64,000 nucleotides of DNA, from the NCBI GenBank assembly GCA_009667805.1, contig CM019070.1:58966735-59030734 (forward strand), read 5' to 3'. The DNA is from Leptobrachium leishanense. Taxonomy: Eukaryota > Chordata > Amphibia > Anura > Megophryidae. The notes under the pieces were generated by a model. It did no database searches, was not told the DNA's origin, and worked only from the letters and a program-made list of their open reading frames with translations. Positions within the stretch are counted from its first letter, which is position 1; the number at the start of each line of letters is the position of its first letter. This document shows positions 54,001-64,000 of this stretch, piece after piece. The position numbers were made by a program, and so were the translations under genes.

Positions 54001-55453
54001 TACAGACGGGGCAAAGATATGGAACTTCCGGATACGCTGTCGAGAGCCCAGTTACCTGTGAACAAGCCTGAGATGGAAGGCTTAGAGTGCGTCTCCATGC
54101 TTCATTTTGTTTCAGTCAGTGAGCAGAAATACTCAGAGCTGCAGAACTGCACAAGAGAAGAGCTCAGCTGTCTTCAAAGGATAATCCGGCAAGGCTGGCC
54201 AGACCACAGGCATGATCTCCCTAATGAACTACAACCATACTGGGACTCGCAAAGCCAGCTTGTTGTCTCCGATGGCGTTGTGTACAAAGGCCTGCATATA
54301 GTGGTTCCCCCTTCTATGCAAGCTCACATGTTGAAGCTCATACATCAGTCCCACTTGGGAATAGTGAAGAGCAAGCAGAGAGCCCGTGAGGTCCTATACT
54401 GGCCAGGTATGAGCTCTGTAATTGAACAAATGGTAAAGAACTGTGGCAAGTGTGCAGACTTCCAGAATAAACTGCCAAGACAACCCCTACGTCCAACAGA
54501 AACCCCCAGTTTTCCCTTTGAAGAAGTAGCCTCGGACCTGTTTGAGTTCGAAGGGACCCATTCCATTCTGCTGGTGGATTACTACTCGAAGTTCATCGAA
54601 GTGGACACGCTGAAGAATCTACATTGTCGCAGTATCATAGAAAAGCTGAAGGCTCAGTTTAGCAGGCATGGGATCCCTGTCATCCTTCGAAAAGACAATG
54701 GCCCTCAATATGCAGCAGAGGAATTTAAGGTGTTCTGCCAAAGTTAATGGAATTACTCACAGAACTTCATCACTCCACACACCACATTCCAATGGTGAAG
54801 CCGAGCGTGCAGTCCAGACTGTTAAAAAACTTTGGGCCAAAGCGTCAGACAAACACCTTGCACTGCTTGATTACAGGACAACTCTACTGGATTCTGTAGG
54901 CTTTTCGCCTGCTCAACTGCTGATGGGCAGGCGGCCCCGAAATAGCCTGCCTACTGCTCGTCTGCTGCTCGCACCTGCAGCTTATGATCCCATCAAAGTC
55001 AAACAGCGCCTAGACAGAAGCAAATGCATTCAGAAATTCTACTATGACCATAAAAGAGCAAGTGGCCCCCGTGCTGAATTGAAGCCTGGAGATGAAGTTC
55101 GGATGCAGCCGCACCCAGGCAGTAACAGGTGGTCGCCTGGAGTAGTAGTGAGGTCTCACGATGCCCCTCGATCCTATATTGTAGAAAGTGGAAATAAGGA
55201 ATACCGTCGCAATGTCCAGCACCTTCGTAAGAGCACACCAGATGCCAATGACTCCCATCACAGACTTATCAATGATCATTGGGCTGAGTTGATGGAGCCA
55301 GTGAGTGCCGAGGAGCCCGAGCCTGTGGAACATACTAACTCCCAGCAAGAATCTGCTCCAGTACCACAGACTGCTAAGGGAATGACGTCAACCGGGCAGT
55401 ACATCACCAGGCTAGGCAGAGTTGTGAAACCTCCGGACCGGCTTTCCTTGTAG

Positions 55454-55740
55454 CCAGAGACATGCGTAGCAAACGCGAATGGCGACAGCAGTGTGCCAAT
55501 AACTGTTCCAGTTCCACTTGCTTATGTACAATGGTGCACTGTTCTGAATGATATGTTATCGTTTGATTCTCGTTTAAAATGTGCTAACCTTTCCTTTGTT
55601 CTTTTGAGGGATGCAAGTTTTCTGTTTATGTAAATTGAGAAGTTTAAAGAAATATCACCGATTTAATATTTGCGATATCTATACCTGTATCCCAAGTGAC
55701 TATGCTAGTTAAGGGTTTGTTTTATACTTACGAAGGGAGA
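55454..55740. other. Gypsy 3' untranslated region
   Basis: From the pol stop to the 3' LTR; AT-rich, no second frame (no env). Confidence 0.6.
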
Positions 55741-55904
55741 TGTAATGTATTGTGTTTTGCCTATGTTTCTTTTTGAGCCATCCTGACCACCGTAGTTAGT
55801 CTTCCTGATCCCTCCCCCCCTCCATTTTGTGTTCAGTTATAGATTAAACATCTACAGGAGCACAGCTCTGTTTTGAAGCTCTGTGTCTGTCACATTACTT
55901 TACA
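55741..55904 (+). repeat. Gypsy 3' LTR
   Basis: 164 bp, nearly identical to 45985-46147; preceded by ACGAAGGGAGA, a candidate polypurine tract. Confidence 0.88.
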
Positions 55905-56278
55905 CACCTCACTTCCCCTCTCTCCTCCTGCAGTGTCTGCAGCCGCACAGCTCACTTCCCCTTTCTCCTCCTGCAGTGTCTGCAGCCGCACAGCTCACTT
56001 CCCCTCTCTCCTCCTACAGTGTCTGCAGCCGCACAGCTCACTTCCCCTCTCTCCTCCTGCAGTGTCTGCAGCCGCACATCTCACTTCCCCTCTCTCCTCC
56101 TGCAGTGTCTGCAGCCGCACAGCTCACTTCCCCTCTCTCCTCCTGCAGTGTCTGCAGCCGCACAGCTCACTTCCCCTCTCTCCTCCTACAGTGTCTGCAG
56201 CCGCACAGCTCACTTCCCCTCTCTCCTCCTGCAGTGTCTGCAGCCGCACATCTCACTTCCCCTCTCTCCTGCTACAGT
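55905..56278. repeat. 43-bp minisatellite, right part
   Basis: Continues the array of 45655-45984 with units CACAGCTCACTTCCCCTCTC plus TCCTCCTGCAGTGTCTGCAG. About nine units, ending at GCTACAGTAGGAGG. Confidence 0.92.
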
Positions 56279-56469
56279 AGGAGGAGCTGGAGCTGGTGAG
56301 CGAGACGCAGGGACATAGAGGCTGAGCGTGCATGTGTGTGCGCGCGCACATGCGGTCAGCCTGAGCCCGGCTGGTCTGCTGAAAAATATGTCGCCCCCCA
56401 CTGGCCCAAGGATTTGCCGCCCGCTTGGAGTGAAGGAGGAATGGGTGGGCGAAATATGCTTTGTATTAA
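56279..56469. other. Unassigned GC-rich spacer
   Basis: Contains a small GTGTGTGCGCGCGCACA palindromic tract (56334-56352). No other feature seen. Confidence 0.4.
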
Positions 56470-56900
56470 AATGATTATGTAACCTTAACTGATACAACTT
56501 AATACAGTATACAAAGGGTTAAACTGAACGTGTGCAAAGCAGTGAACCGTGTGCAAAGTCTTAAACCGTGTGCAAAGTCTTAAATCGTGTGCAAAAGAAG
56601 TTTGTCCAGGTGTCCAGCAGGCAAGACCCCTCAGGGCATGAGCCGAAACCACGATTCCTGAATAGATTCGAGGGAACGGCCGGTAATGAGATTCTGGTCC
56701 TTTGTTATCTGTTATCTGTAAATCTATACCATCAAAGCAAAGGTTTCACGTGTCAGAGGGGGCTATAAAATGTATATGCAAAAGTGCATCTGGACTCAGT
56801 GCTGGTCGTCCTGCAATGATGCCACTGAGTCTCGGTGAATAAATCCTGCCTTCCTGAAGAATCTCTGTCTGGGTATTATTTCTCCGCCGCGGCACGAAAT
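56470..56900 (+). mobile_element. Probable ERV-type solo LTR
   Basis: CTATAAAA (56763-56770), then AATAAA (56838-56843) 75 bp later and a U5-like CCTTCCTGAAGAATCTCTGT. This spacing matches a retroviral U3-R-U5 layout and resembles the ERV LTR at 22329 (AATAAA, then CCTTTCCTGAAGAGACTCG). The exact ends and target duplication are not clear. No internal genes follow. Confidence 0.5.
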
Positions 56901-57480
56901 CCCTAAACCTCTGATTCCTATTTCAGGAGCAGTCGCTCCGCCTCCGTACTGCTGCATGGTCGGTTCGGCCCTGCCCGCGGTTTAAAAGGGATGATGCTGC
57001 GGGTCCCACTCGGCTGCGGGTCCCATAGCGCTCGCGTGGGTCGCTATGGCAGTTGTTCCGCCATTGAGTAATGTCAGGGCAGACAGTCCAAGCTTTGGGC
57101 CCTATTGTGGCCGTGCAGCAAATGAAAAAATTCAGAAACCTATTGCTTCTCCCTTTTCCAGGTCTTTGAGGAGCGAGACTTGTAAGTTTTGGGAGCAGCT
57201 AAAGTAAAATTACTTAATGACAGCTTCTTGTTACCCATTACAGGCAGCAAGAGAGACTAATACAAGAGCGATCTCAGAGTTACTTGTTATTCTCCAGCTG
57301 TCTCCACATCAGCACTTCCTATAGAAAGTATAGCTAGTAGTAATGCACAGAAGGTTGCCGTAACAGCCGTGTTGAAAAACAAATTTGCAGCCTAGCTTCT
57401 TTGAACAGGTGCTGTTAAGCTTAAGGAGTGGTGCCATTATACCCTGTGAGGATGGAGGTTAACACTGTGATCCAAAGATC
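56901..57480. other. Unassigned stretch
   Basis: GC-rich at first (GCTGCGGGTCCCA repeated near 56998-57026), then ordinary sequence. No gene or repeat boundary recognised. Confidence 0.35.
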
Positions 57481-58280
57481 CACAACCTCAAAAACAAATT
57501 AGGACATGTACTAAGATAATAGGCTCTGACTCAACGTGTGTCTGACCATCCCCGGGACAGACCTGGTAGGATCCTGGCAACAGACCTCTAGCCCTCCGAT
57601 CCTTAGAATGGTCGGGACCGCTAACCCTAACCACTAGCAGCCACACAGATTGGTGTATACTGTGCAAGAGTATCCGGCAGATATATACAGTACACACCTT
57701 GAGCGATAGGCAGCAGAATTACCAGACAGGGATACAGAGCAAGAATGGTCGTGAAAATAAAAACAGGTTCAACAATATACAGGTACTTTGTACTGCGCTA
57801 TAGTATAACGCACTAGTAACATATGCACCAGACAGAAACACAGAGAGCGTAATCGTTTGACCAAAACCTGGGTCAGCAATGAAAAGACACTTTGTACTGC
57901 GCTACCATATAGGTGGTAAGATTGGATGGCACACGTAGTAACAGCGGCAGAAGGCAACAGTACAGGCAGGGAGTAAGAGAGAGAGTGGTCAGTAAACAAG
58001 AAGAAATCGGCACCAATTTGGTTCTCAGAGAAAGCAAGGTCAGCAACGGATATACGAACTAAATACAGCAGCGATGCGGGGAATGTGAGTCCACGACAAG
58101 GCAAGCGCTAATGCGCGCGCTCCTGCTTTGAAGCTCGGCGGTGCCGCGTCATCAGGGTGCGTCCCGCCTCCTGATTGGTTGCAGACACGCCGGGTGCCGC
58201 CGGAGTTCCTGGCACCCGGCCAGGTCAGAACGGGTCCTCCAGGGTCCTCCTGCCTGCCTCCCTGGACCCTGGACGTCACA
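57481..58280 (-). mobile_element. Possible LTR or UTR of an LTR retrotransposon
   Basis: On the minus strand it begins TGTGACGTCCAGGGTCC (58280), has a GC-rich promoter-like start and then pyrimidine-rich CTG/TCTG sequence; GCGCAGTACAAAGT(G/A) occurs twice (57785-57800 and 57889-57903). The style is like amphibian Ty3/gypsy LTRs, but a CA end and a partner LTR are missing. Confidence 0.35.
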
Positions 58281-59639
58281 ATGTGTCCTCTCTTGCCCCC
58301 TTATTTCTAAATTTTAACCGCACTGTCTTCATTTTTAATTTCCAATCTCATACTTGTAGTCATAGCGCAGTTGCATAACATTGCCTAAATTAAAGGCAGA
58401 CAGTTTAAATAGCTTTTCCCTACAATTTTTATCACTTCTAAAAAAATATTCTAATGAAAAAATACATTCATGCATCTAGAAAAAAATAACCTTAAAGCTT
58501 TTGGTACAGTTCTACACTTGTGGCTAAAGTTAAGTAAATAAAAATGCCACAAGTGACCTGACACTGCTCTGGACAAGTATGGTTTTATTATATGTAATTT
58601 CCAAATATAGCAGCACATCTATTGTGTAGAAGCATCTGTATAATTGGACCAGGGTCTGAAGTGTACACACAGACCCAGCGCGTCCATTTGGTGAACCAGG
58701 CAATCGCCGGGGTCTCCACAGAGAAGGAGTTACGCTGCTGTATCTCTAGCAGTAAAAGTACAGCTGCAAGAAATGAGCTACATCAATTCTCCAATTTTAT
58801 GTGGTTGCCTGGAAGTGGCTGATGGGCTTGTCACTTTAATGGCTATTCAAGTAAACTAAAACATCTGTATTTGTTTTGCATGACATATGGAAGTCATAGC
58901 ATGGATGACTATTCTTTTTTGGCGTATTCTATGCATGAAGCGGTGCTGTACACGTGTTCTGCCACCCAGGTGGGGAATAGACTGTGAGACGGGTTTCATT
59001 TGACTAAGTTTATGTAAGCACACTAAAATGCAAAATATAATCTGTATAAAATAAATTATCGTATTGTGCTGTATGTACAGTGATTTCACGTCTGGCCATG
59101 TCATTAAATGTGCACACTAATAATAAATATCTTTAAAGTTGACAAATCCGTATGTTTCCTTATATCACTGAAGGTCCAATGTCCATTCTATGTTTAAAAT
59201 GAAAAAAAAAAAAAGTTTGGACAAAGGTTAATAACAGTAATCTAACACAAACACTGATATAAGCTCAAATTCCCACTGTAGCTGGACAGCTGTGTGAATG
59301 CAGTCACCACTGCCCACTACAGGAATGGGCATCATCTGCATACAGGGGAAGCCTGGCAACCTACAGGTACCAAGCGTCGCACAGTTCCCCAAGTGCTATG
59401 AATCACCCTTTTCCAAAAAAAATACCCTTTTCCATAGGATGCCATTGAGTTCTCCCCTGCCAGTCACATGACCAGCTGGATCTCGCCTCACCGGTCGGCG
59501 TAGTGATCCGCAGGGAGAGACTTGGGGGACTTTTTCCCCCAGTCTTTCCCTGCTCCTGCCGGACGGAGGAGACGAATAGAGCCGTGGTCCTCACAGCAGG
59601 ATAGAGGGTGAGTATGAGATTCCTTTTTTTATTTTTAAG
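58281..59639. other. Unassigned AT-rich stretch
   Basis: Short poly-A/T runs and no convincing reading frame. Nothing further recognised. Confidence 0.35.
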
Positions 59640-59960
59640 GCTGGTGTTAACGGATTCCGCTTCTGCAGAATCCATTAACACCAGGTTTTGGCTCTGTTTA
59701 ACTTTTTGCTGACCAGAGCCAGATGTTAATCAGCGCTGGGACTCTGTAATCCAGCGCTGATTAACACTTTGCACTCCCCACGTTAAGTATAGGGAGCGCA
59801 AAGTACAGTAACCTCCTGCGCAAGGTACCAAACGCGAACGGGTTTTTTAACCCGTTTGTGTTTGGATTGCAATATGGGGTAAATACCGTGGCAAACGATA
59901 ATGCTCAGGCAAGTGAGCGATAACGTTTGCGTTAACATTGTAATAGGGCCCATTACATTT
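59640..59960. repeat. Series of short hairpins
   Basis: GGTGTTAACGGATT..AATCCATTAACACC (59643-59683), AATCAGCGCTGG..CCAGCGCTGATT (59729-59763), TTTGCACTCCC..GGGAGCGCAAA (59767-59800) and AACGGGTTTTTTAACCCGTT (59837-59856). These look like the interior of a non-autonomous DNA element; its termini were not found. Confidence 0.6.
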
Positions 59961-60439
59961 ACTATATTAAAACCTAATAGATTTCCCTGCTTAAACCTGC
60001 CGAATTGAATTACCAAAATCAAGTCACTTCCCCGTAATTTGGACTTCTGTGAATAGAAAAATCAACGGTTCTCTATGGAACAATTTCGGTGCCGCTGAAA
60101 AGCCCCGAATTGCATCAAAAGGACTGTATTTCACTGTCAATTCGCCTGTATTTAGCAAATGGATTGCTTTGCAAATACGCAAATTGCCCTGAAATTGCAC
60201 CTATGGGGAAAATTTACCATTCAATACAATTCAGAAGTTAACGAATAACCTTCCTGGGGTTTTTACCTTTCAAGCAATGTTTCTCTAAATGGGAGTGGCG
60301 GTGGGAGTGGCAGGCAATTCTCGCCTCAGAGTCTTATTATTAAAATTCTAACTTTTCGTCATACTTGGCTAAATTCTATAATTTTAATACATCGACTCTG
60401 AGTCTCCTATTGCTTGTTCAACGCTAACCCACAACTGCG

Positions 60440-62432
60440 GATGACCAATGAACAACAGGTTTGATATAGAAAGATCAAAAGGTGGACTCTCTGGAGCAGT
60501 CTGCTGATCGTAATAAGTCCTCCAAACGACAACCTGCCGAGACCGTTGAAGACGCCACCGCACTGCGAAGTGAATGGGCGCCAAAAACCGAGGTATCAAC
60601 ACCGGACAATCCCAACAGCCAACGTAGCCAGCGCGCAAGCGTAGTCGTACCCACTGGGGCGAAAGGAGATTTAAACGATATGAAAAGATGAGAAGGTCCT
60701 GGTCCTCTGAGAGGAGTGGTACGGGATTCGTACTCCTGAAGACACAAAACCGGGCATAAAGCCGGGCGTGATGGAAACACCGGGTAAAAAGCGGACGAAA
60801 TGGACGTTTTAGTACGGCGGGAGATGTCAAAGCGAACACCCCAGGCATGAAAGAACGAGCCCGGAAGTCCAACGCCCGGACATCTGCCATCCGCTTGCAG
60901 GAAATCAAGCAGAGAAGGGCCAACAATTTAGCAGAAAGTTGACGCAAAGGTAAATCCGGATTAGAGGGCCATCACTCCAGGAAATCAAGTAAAAGGGCTA
61001 CGTCCCAAGTTACCCTATATCGCGGTATCAGAGGACGGTCAGACTTGATACCCTTAAGTAAATGGCAAACCAGACGGTGCTTGCCCAAAAGTGTTCCTTG
61101 AAAACCAACATGATAAGCAGATAAAGCCGATCTATACACATTAAGTGTGCGGTAAGCCTTGCCCTGATCGTACACATCCGTAAGGAAGTCTAACACAAAG
61201 CTCAAATGGGCCTGGAAGGGATCCTGATTCCTAGACAGACACAGACGGAGGAGGACTGAGCGATGTGTGTGGGTATTGAGGAACTCTGGAGTGCAAAAAG
61301 CCCTGCTAAGAGCTCTAAGCCGTTCATATGTAGGGGAGGTTCTTGAACGGACCAGCAACCTCCTGTGGAGAAATCTTCGCAATAAGCACCCCAACCTGAC
61401 CCACAAGCGTCGGAGTCGATAGTAATCGTTGGGGGCAACACCAGGATAGGCCTGCCGTTGCAGGAGTGGAGGAGAGTGATCCACCAGTCCAAATCCAGTC
61501 TGGCCTCTCCAGAGAGAGAGATCTGAGCGGAGTAGGGGAGACTCCTTCTGAGAAAAAGGGGCCTTCAGGCGTTGGAGGGCCCAATAGTGTAGGGGTGCTG
61601 GCTTCACTGCCAGCCTCGTGGCTGCCAAAAGGCAGATCATGCGAGCAAGATCCCTTAAGGATGGGGCATGTGCTTCCAAATGGGACCACACTTCGCGTAG
61701 GATCGAGTGACATTTGGGCAGAGGAACTGAGAGAGACATCAGAACACTGTTCACCCCGAATCCCTGGAATTCCAGGGTTTGAGATGGAGAGAGGGCTGAT
61801 TTCTCCTGATTGATCAGAAATCCCAGAGATTGGAAAAGGTCAATCGTCCACTGTACATGGAGACGCAGCTGAGTCTCCGACGAGGCCATCAGCAACACAT
61901 CGTCCAGATATACAATGAGACGGACCCCCTTGGTGCGCAGCCATGCCACGACCGGCTTCAGCACCTTGGTGAAGCACCAAGGGGCTGAAGACAGGCCGAA
62001 AGGCAGATAACGAAATCTCCAGAGATTGTAACCCCATTGGAATTGGAGAAAATCCCATGATTCCTTGGCAATCGGGATGGTCAGGTAAGCATCCTTGAGA
62101 TCCACCTTTGCCAACCAATCGCGGGGTCTCAACAGATCCTTGAGCATATGCATGCCCTCCATCTGGAAGTGACGGTAAGTCACCGAGCCATTTAATTCCC
62201 TGATGTTGATGACCGGGCGAACACTGCCGCCCTTCTTGGGAACCAAGAACAGGTTGCTCAGGAAACCCTGTTGAACCCGTTCTATGGCCCCTTTCTGGTA
62301 TAGTTTTGTAATCTCCAACGCCCGCCTGTCCCCTGAAAAGGGGAGAGTGGGGAACGTTGGTTGGCGCGGGGGAGAAGAGAACTCCAGAACAAACCCTTGT
62401 ACAGTGTTGAGGACCCAATGGTCCGACACCAC
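60440..62432 (-). pseudogene. DIRS RT, RNase H and tyrosine recombinase, decayed
   Basis: RT motifs in one 486-codon frame: FLVPKKGGSVRPVINIREL, WLAKVDLKDAYLTIPI, YLPFGLSSAPWCFTK and VYLDDVLLMA (61882-61925). RNase H lies in another frame (61492-61290) with ITIDSDACGSGWGAYC and MNGLELLAG and is cut short. The sequence then jumps to the recombinase N-terminus (FVLDFLTDVYDQGKAYR), so the rest of RNase H and any methyltransferase-like domain are deleted. The recombinase has the first Arg in SCKRMADVRALD (about 60890), HSLR (60558-60583) in a shifted frame, and an FY after an in-frame TGA near 60475, where the catalytic Tyr is expected. Frameshifts near 60950 and 60780 also break it. Confidence 0.82.
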
Positions 62433-62468
62433 GCAGTGTGAAAAAATCTTAAACGACCCCCACTTTGG

Positions 62469-63814
62469 TCAGAGACGAGTGTAGAAGGTGCAAAGGTACC
62501 TGTATATCTGTAGGTCGAGCAAGAATGACAACCTCTGGGGCCCCGGAATCCTCTGCCACGGCCGTGAGCGGGTAGGGAAGAACGGGGAAGGTGCGGGAGC
62601 TGCGGCAGTGGAGGAGTTGCCTCCTGTGGGACCTGAAGAGATGGCTTTTGCCCGGCCGGTAGCTCGGCCCCGATATCCACCGGCCCGTGGAAAAAACCCA
62701 GAGAACACCTTCTTGAGAGCATTGGATACTCGTTCCATCGTGTTGAAGGCGCCAGAATATTCGTTCATGTCTCGTAAGAAACCTTTACCGAACAGAGCTA
62801 TTAGCTACAGCACCTAGCTCATTATCTGCCACACCGGCTAGGTGGCAATCCAATTTTAAGAGGATGCGTTTGCGCCGTTCAGAGGCTAGCGCCGTGTTGG
62901 CATTGCCAAGGAAACTTAATGACCTTTGGGCCCAGTTGGTAATTTGAACGGGGTCCAGGGGATCACCTGATAATTTTGATAGCTCTGCCGTATCCAGTAA
63001 TTTAACCAGGGGACCCATGGTCTAACAATTTATCTTGGCAGACCCGAAAAGGCGTGGTCTATGCCTTTGCTTGGCGTCCGGCCCTTAGGGGTGACAAAAT
63101 CCACAAAGGCTTTATCCACGTCTGGAGTTAAACAGGTTTTACCAGTCGTGGTGGGGCGAGGACATTCCACTTTCATGTGGTTACGAGTAGCCTTATCCAG
63201 GGCTTTACACACCTGTGCATCAACCCACTTCTCTATGTGAGGTAACGGGGACCATTCTGCCGACCTCGGGTGGGAAAGGCCTTCCGGACAGAAAAGCAGG
63301 CTCCCCATAGGAACATAAATAATGCCCGGCCGGGCTTTGGAATCCCCTTCTACGGGGGTTTTGGCAAATTCCTCATCAGAGGCATAAACATCAATGACGT
63401 CGCTATTGTCATCCTCAGAGTCAAGGTTGGGGTCTTGATGCGGAGCAGGGACAATAGCAATGTCTGGATTGGTTACAGTAGAGACCTTAATTCGTTTAAT
63501 GGAAGCTGAAACCGTGTGTGCAGGAGCACGTTTACGGATTGCAGTAGCCGGCCGGGGATGGGTGCACACGTCCCGGCAATGTTGCGGGGTTGCCAGCCAC
63601 TCCAGTCACGTGTCGTGCTTGTTTCACGGACTGTTTCCCCGTGGTGGTGGCCAGGGGGCCTCACCACGGTGAGTGTATCGCCCTTGTCAGAAACCGCCAG
63701 CGGCGGGGGATCATCAAGGTGGCGAGTCTCTGCCATATCGTCTTTTAACCCTTTCGCTGCTGAGGCTTTTCCCGCCCCTGTGCTGAGGTCATTTTTACCG
63801 GTTTTGCTCATCAT
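62469..63814 (-). pseudogene. DIRS gag-like ORF1, fragmented
   Basis: The start at about 63814 gives MMSKTGKNDL. Frames change near 63600, 63030 and 62790. Recognisable pieces: the acidic DSEDDNSDVIDVYASDEEF segment (63440-63380), PVQITNWAQRSLSFLGNANTA (about 62950-62885), a motif I associate with DIRS ORF1, and a Gly/Arg-rich C-terminal stretch (PRAGGYRGRATGRAK). It presumably acted as a nucleocapsid-like protein. No intact copy here. Confidence 0.72.
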
Positions 63815-64000
63815 GTTTAAACGTGTTTTGAAGGCTTATTTTAGTACATGACCCAGACATATTATATATCGTTCTTTCCGTCAGACTCGGTAGATTCATA
63901 ATATGTCATTATTATATGTATACGTTATGTCATGTCTGTATATTATAACAAAAAATGCAATAAAATATGTATTTTCAATAATTTACAATGTGTAAAGTGT

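Larger units (their letters stand above)
46188..55453 (+). pseudogene. Gypsy gag-pol polyprotein, split by an insertion and one frameshift
   Basis: The start is at 46188 (MALSQFEHPK). Thirty-four codons are read before the 5.3-kb insertion; the frame resumes in phase at 51598. Gag ends with zinc knuckles, including CSYCHKPNHWVAVC (about 52200-52240). Protease has RIDTGAKCN (about 52393). RT has VFSVLDAKSGFLQIEL, LPFGLKFAPEIF and VMDDILIAA (about 53265), with MDD where many relatives have YVDD or FIDD. RNase H has EIFCDASSNGLGAV. Integrase has the zinc finger (HQSH..CGKC), then SDLFEFEG, RKDNGPQY and, in the next frame, SNGEAERAV. A 1-nt frame change near 54745 splits integrase between its second and third catalytic residues. 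The end is at 55453. There is no chromodomain or env. Confidence 0.9.
45985..55904 (+). mobile_element. Ty3/gypsy LTR retrotransposon, interrupted in gag
   Basis: LTRs of 163 and 164 bp (45985-46147 and 55741-55904) begin TGTAATGT and end TTTACA, and are nearly identical (a CC/CT difference and a 1-bp indel in the C run). CATCT (left) and CACCT (right) are a likely 5-bp target duplication in the minisatellite. The candidate primer site TGGTGTCAGAAG follows the 5' LTR; a purine stretch GAAGGGAGA precedes the 3' LTR. Domain order is gag, protease, RT, RNase H, integrase, which defines Ty3/gypsy. A 5.3-kb element splits gag. Confidence 0.92.
60250..64000 (-). mobile_element. DIRS-type tyrosine-recombinase retrotransposon, 5' end off the right edge
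   Basis: Minus-strand order: leader (64000-63815), gag-like frames (63814-62469), RT (62432 down to about 61500), RNase H remnant (61492-61290), tyrosine recombinase (61220-60440), then a terminal AT-rich segment with inverted ACTCTGAG/CTCAGAGT motifs (60325-60405). There is no integrase, protease or LTR pair, and the YLDD RT plus recombinase is diagnostic for DIRS. The left boundary near 60250 is approximate. Confidence 0.85.

Noticed and set aside
63738..64000. piggyBac-like terminus (TTAACCCTTTCGCTGC)
   Set aside because: The sequence reads directly into the DIRS ORF1 start codon (MMSKTGK) and its leader, so a DIRS 5' end explains it better.

Overview
The window looks like a stretch of vertebrate, most likely anuran amphibian, nuclear DNA made almost entirely of transposable elements. 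I see no host protein-coding gene, rRNA, tRNA or CRISPR array. The amphibian inference rests on the mix of families (DIRS with tyrosine recombinase, Penelope-like element with GIY-YIG endonuclease, BED-finger hAT, Kolobok-like TTAA elements, gammaretrovirus-like ERV, Tc1, Harbinger and hAT MITEs) and on dispersed repeats I associate with frog genomes. The species cannot be named from this.

Layout. 1-8811: two head-to-tail, decayed minus-strand hAT (BED zinc-finger/ZBED type) copies with 68-bp and 81-bp subterminal tandem arrays; the second is split by a 724-bp non-autonomous element with a perfect 8-bp target duplication. 8812-13597: a broken plus-strand Penelope-like element (RT, then GIY-YIG endonuclease), interrupted by a minus-strand LTR and other repeats, with hammerhead-ribozyme-like motifs. 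10545-15541 and 15642-20641 are almost the same 5-kb sequence on either side of a 100-N gap, which is probably a false (haplotypic) duplication in the assembly.

18695-37505 is a Russian-doll insertion: a hAT-type element (TIR TAGGG.TGCA.CGATACC) holds an EnSpm/CACTA-like element (21155-37360), which holds a TTAA-flanked Kolobok-like element (21785-32866), which holds a full-length minus-strand endogenous retrovirus (22329-32779) with nearly identical LTRs and a 4-bp target duplication. The EnSpm-like element also carries a multi-exon C2H2 zinc-finger gene and three MITEs. 37506-42691 is mostly unassigned DNA with a Penelope palindrome. 42692-44449 is a Tc1 element interrupted by a hAT MITE.

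45655-56278 is a 43-bp minisatellite split by a Ty3/gypsy LTR retrotransposon (45985-55904). Its gag is in turn split by a 5.3-kb hAT-type element (46290-51589) carrying a four-exon Myb/SANT-like gene, an inverted partial copy of its first exon, hairpin modules, an 18-21-bp-type minisatellite and a DIRS fragment. 56280-60250 holds a probable ERV-type LTR and unassigned DNA. 60250-64000 is a minus-strand DIRS element running off the right edge.

The genes belong to separate mobile elements and form no shared pathway. The most interesting cargo is the two multi-exon DNA-binding-protein genes carried by elements without a visible transposase, and the young retrovirus, whose Env has an internal signal-anchor and two furin-like sites.
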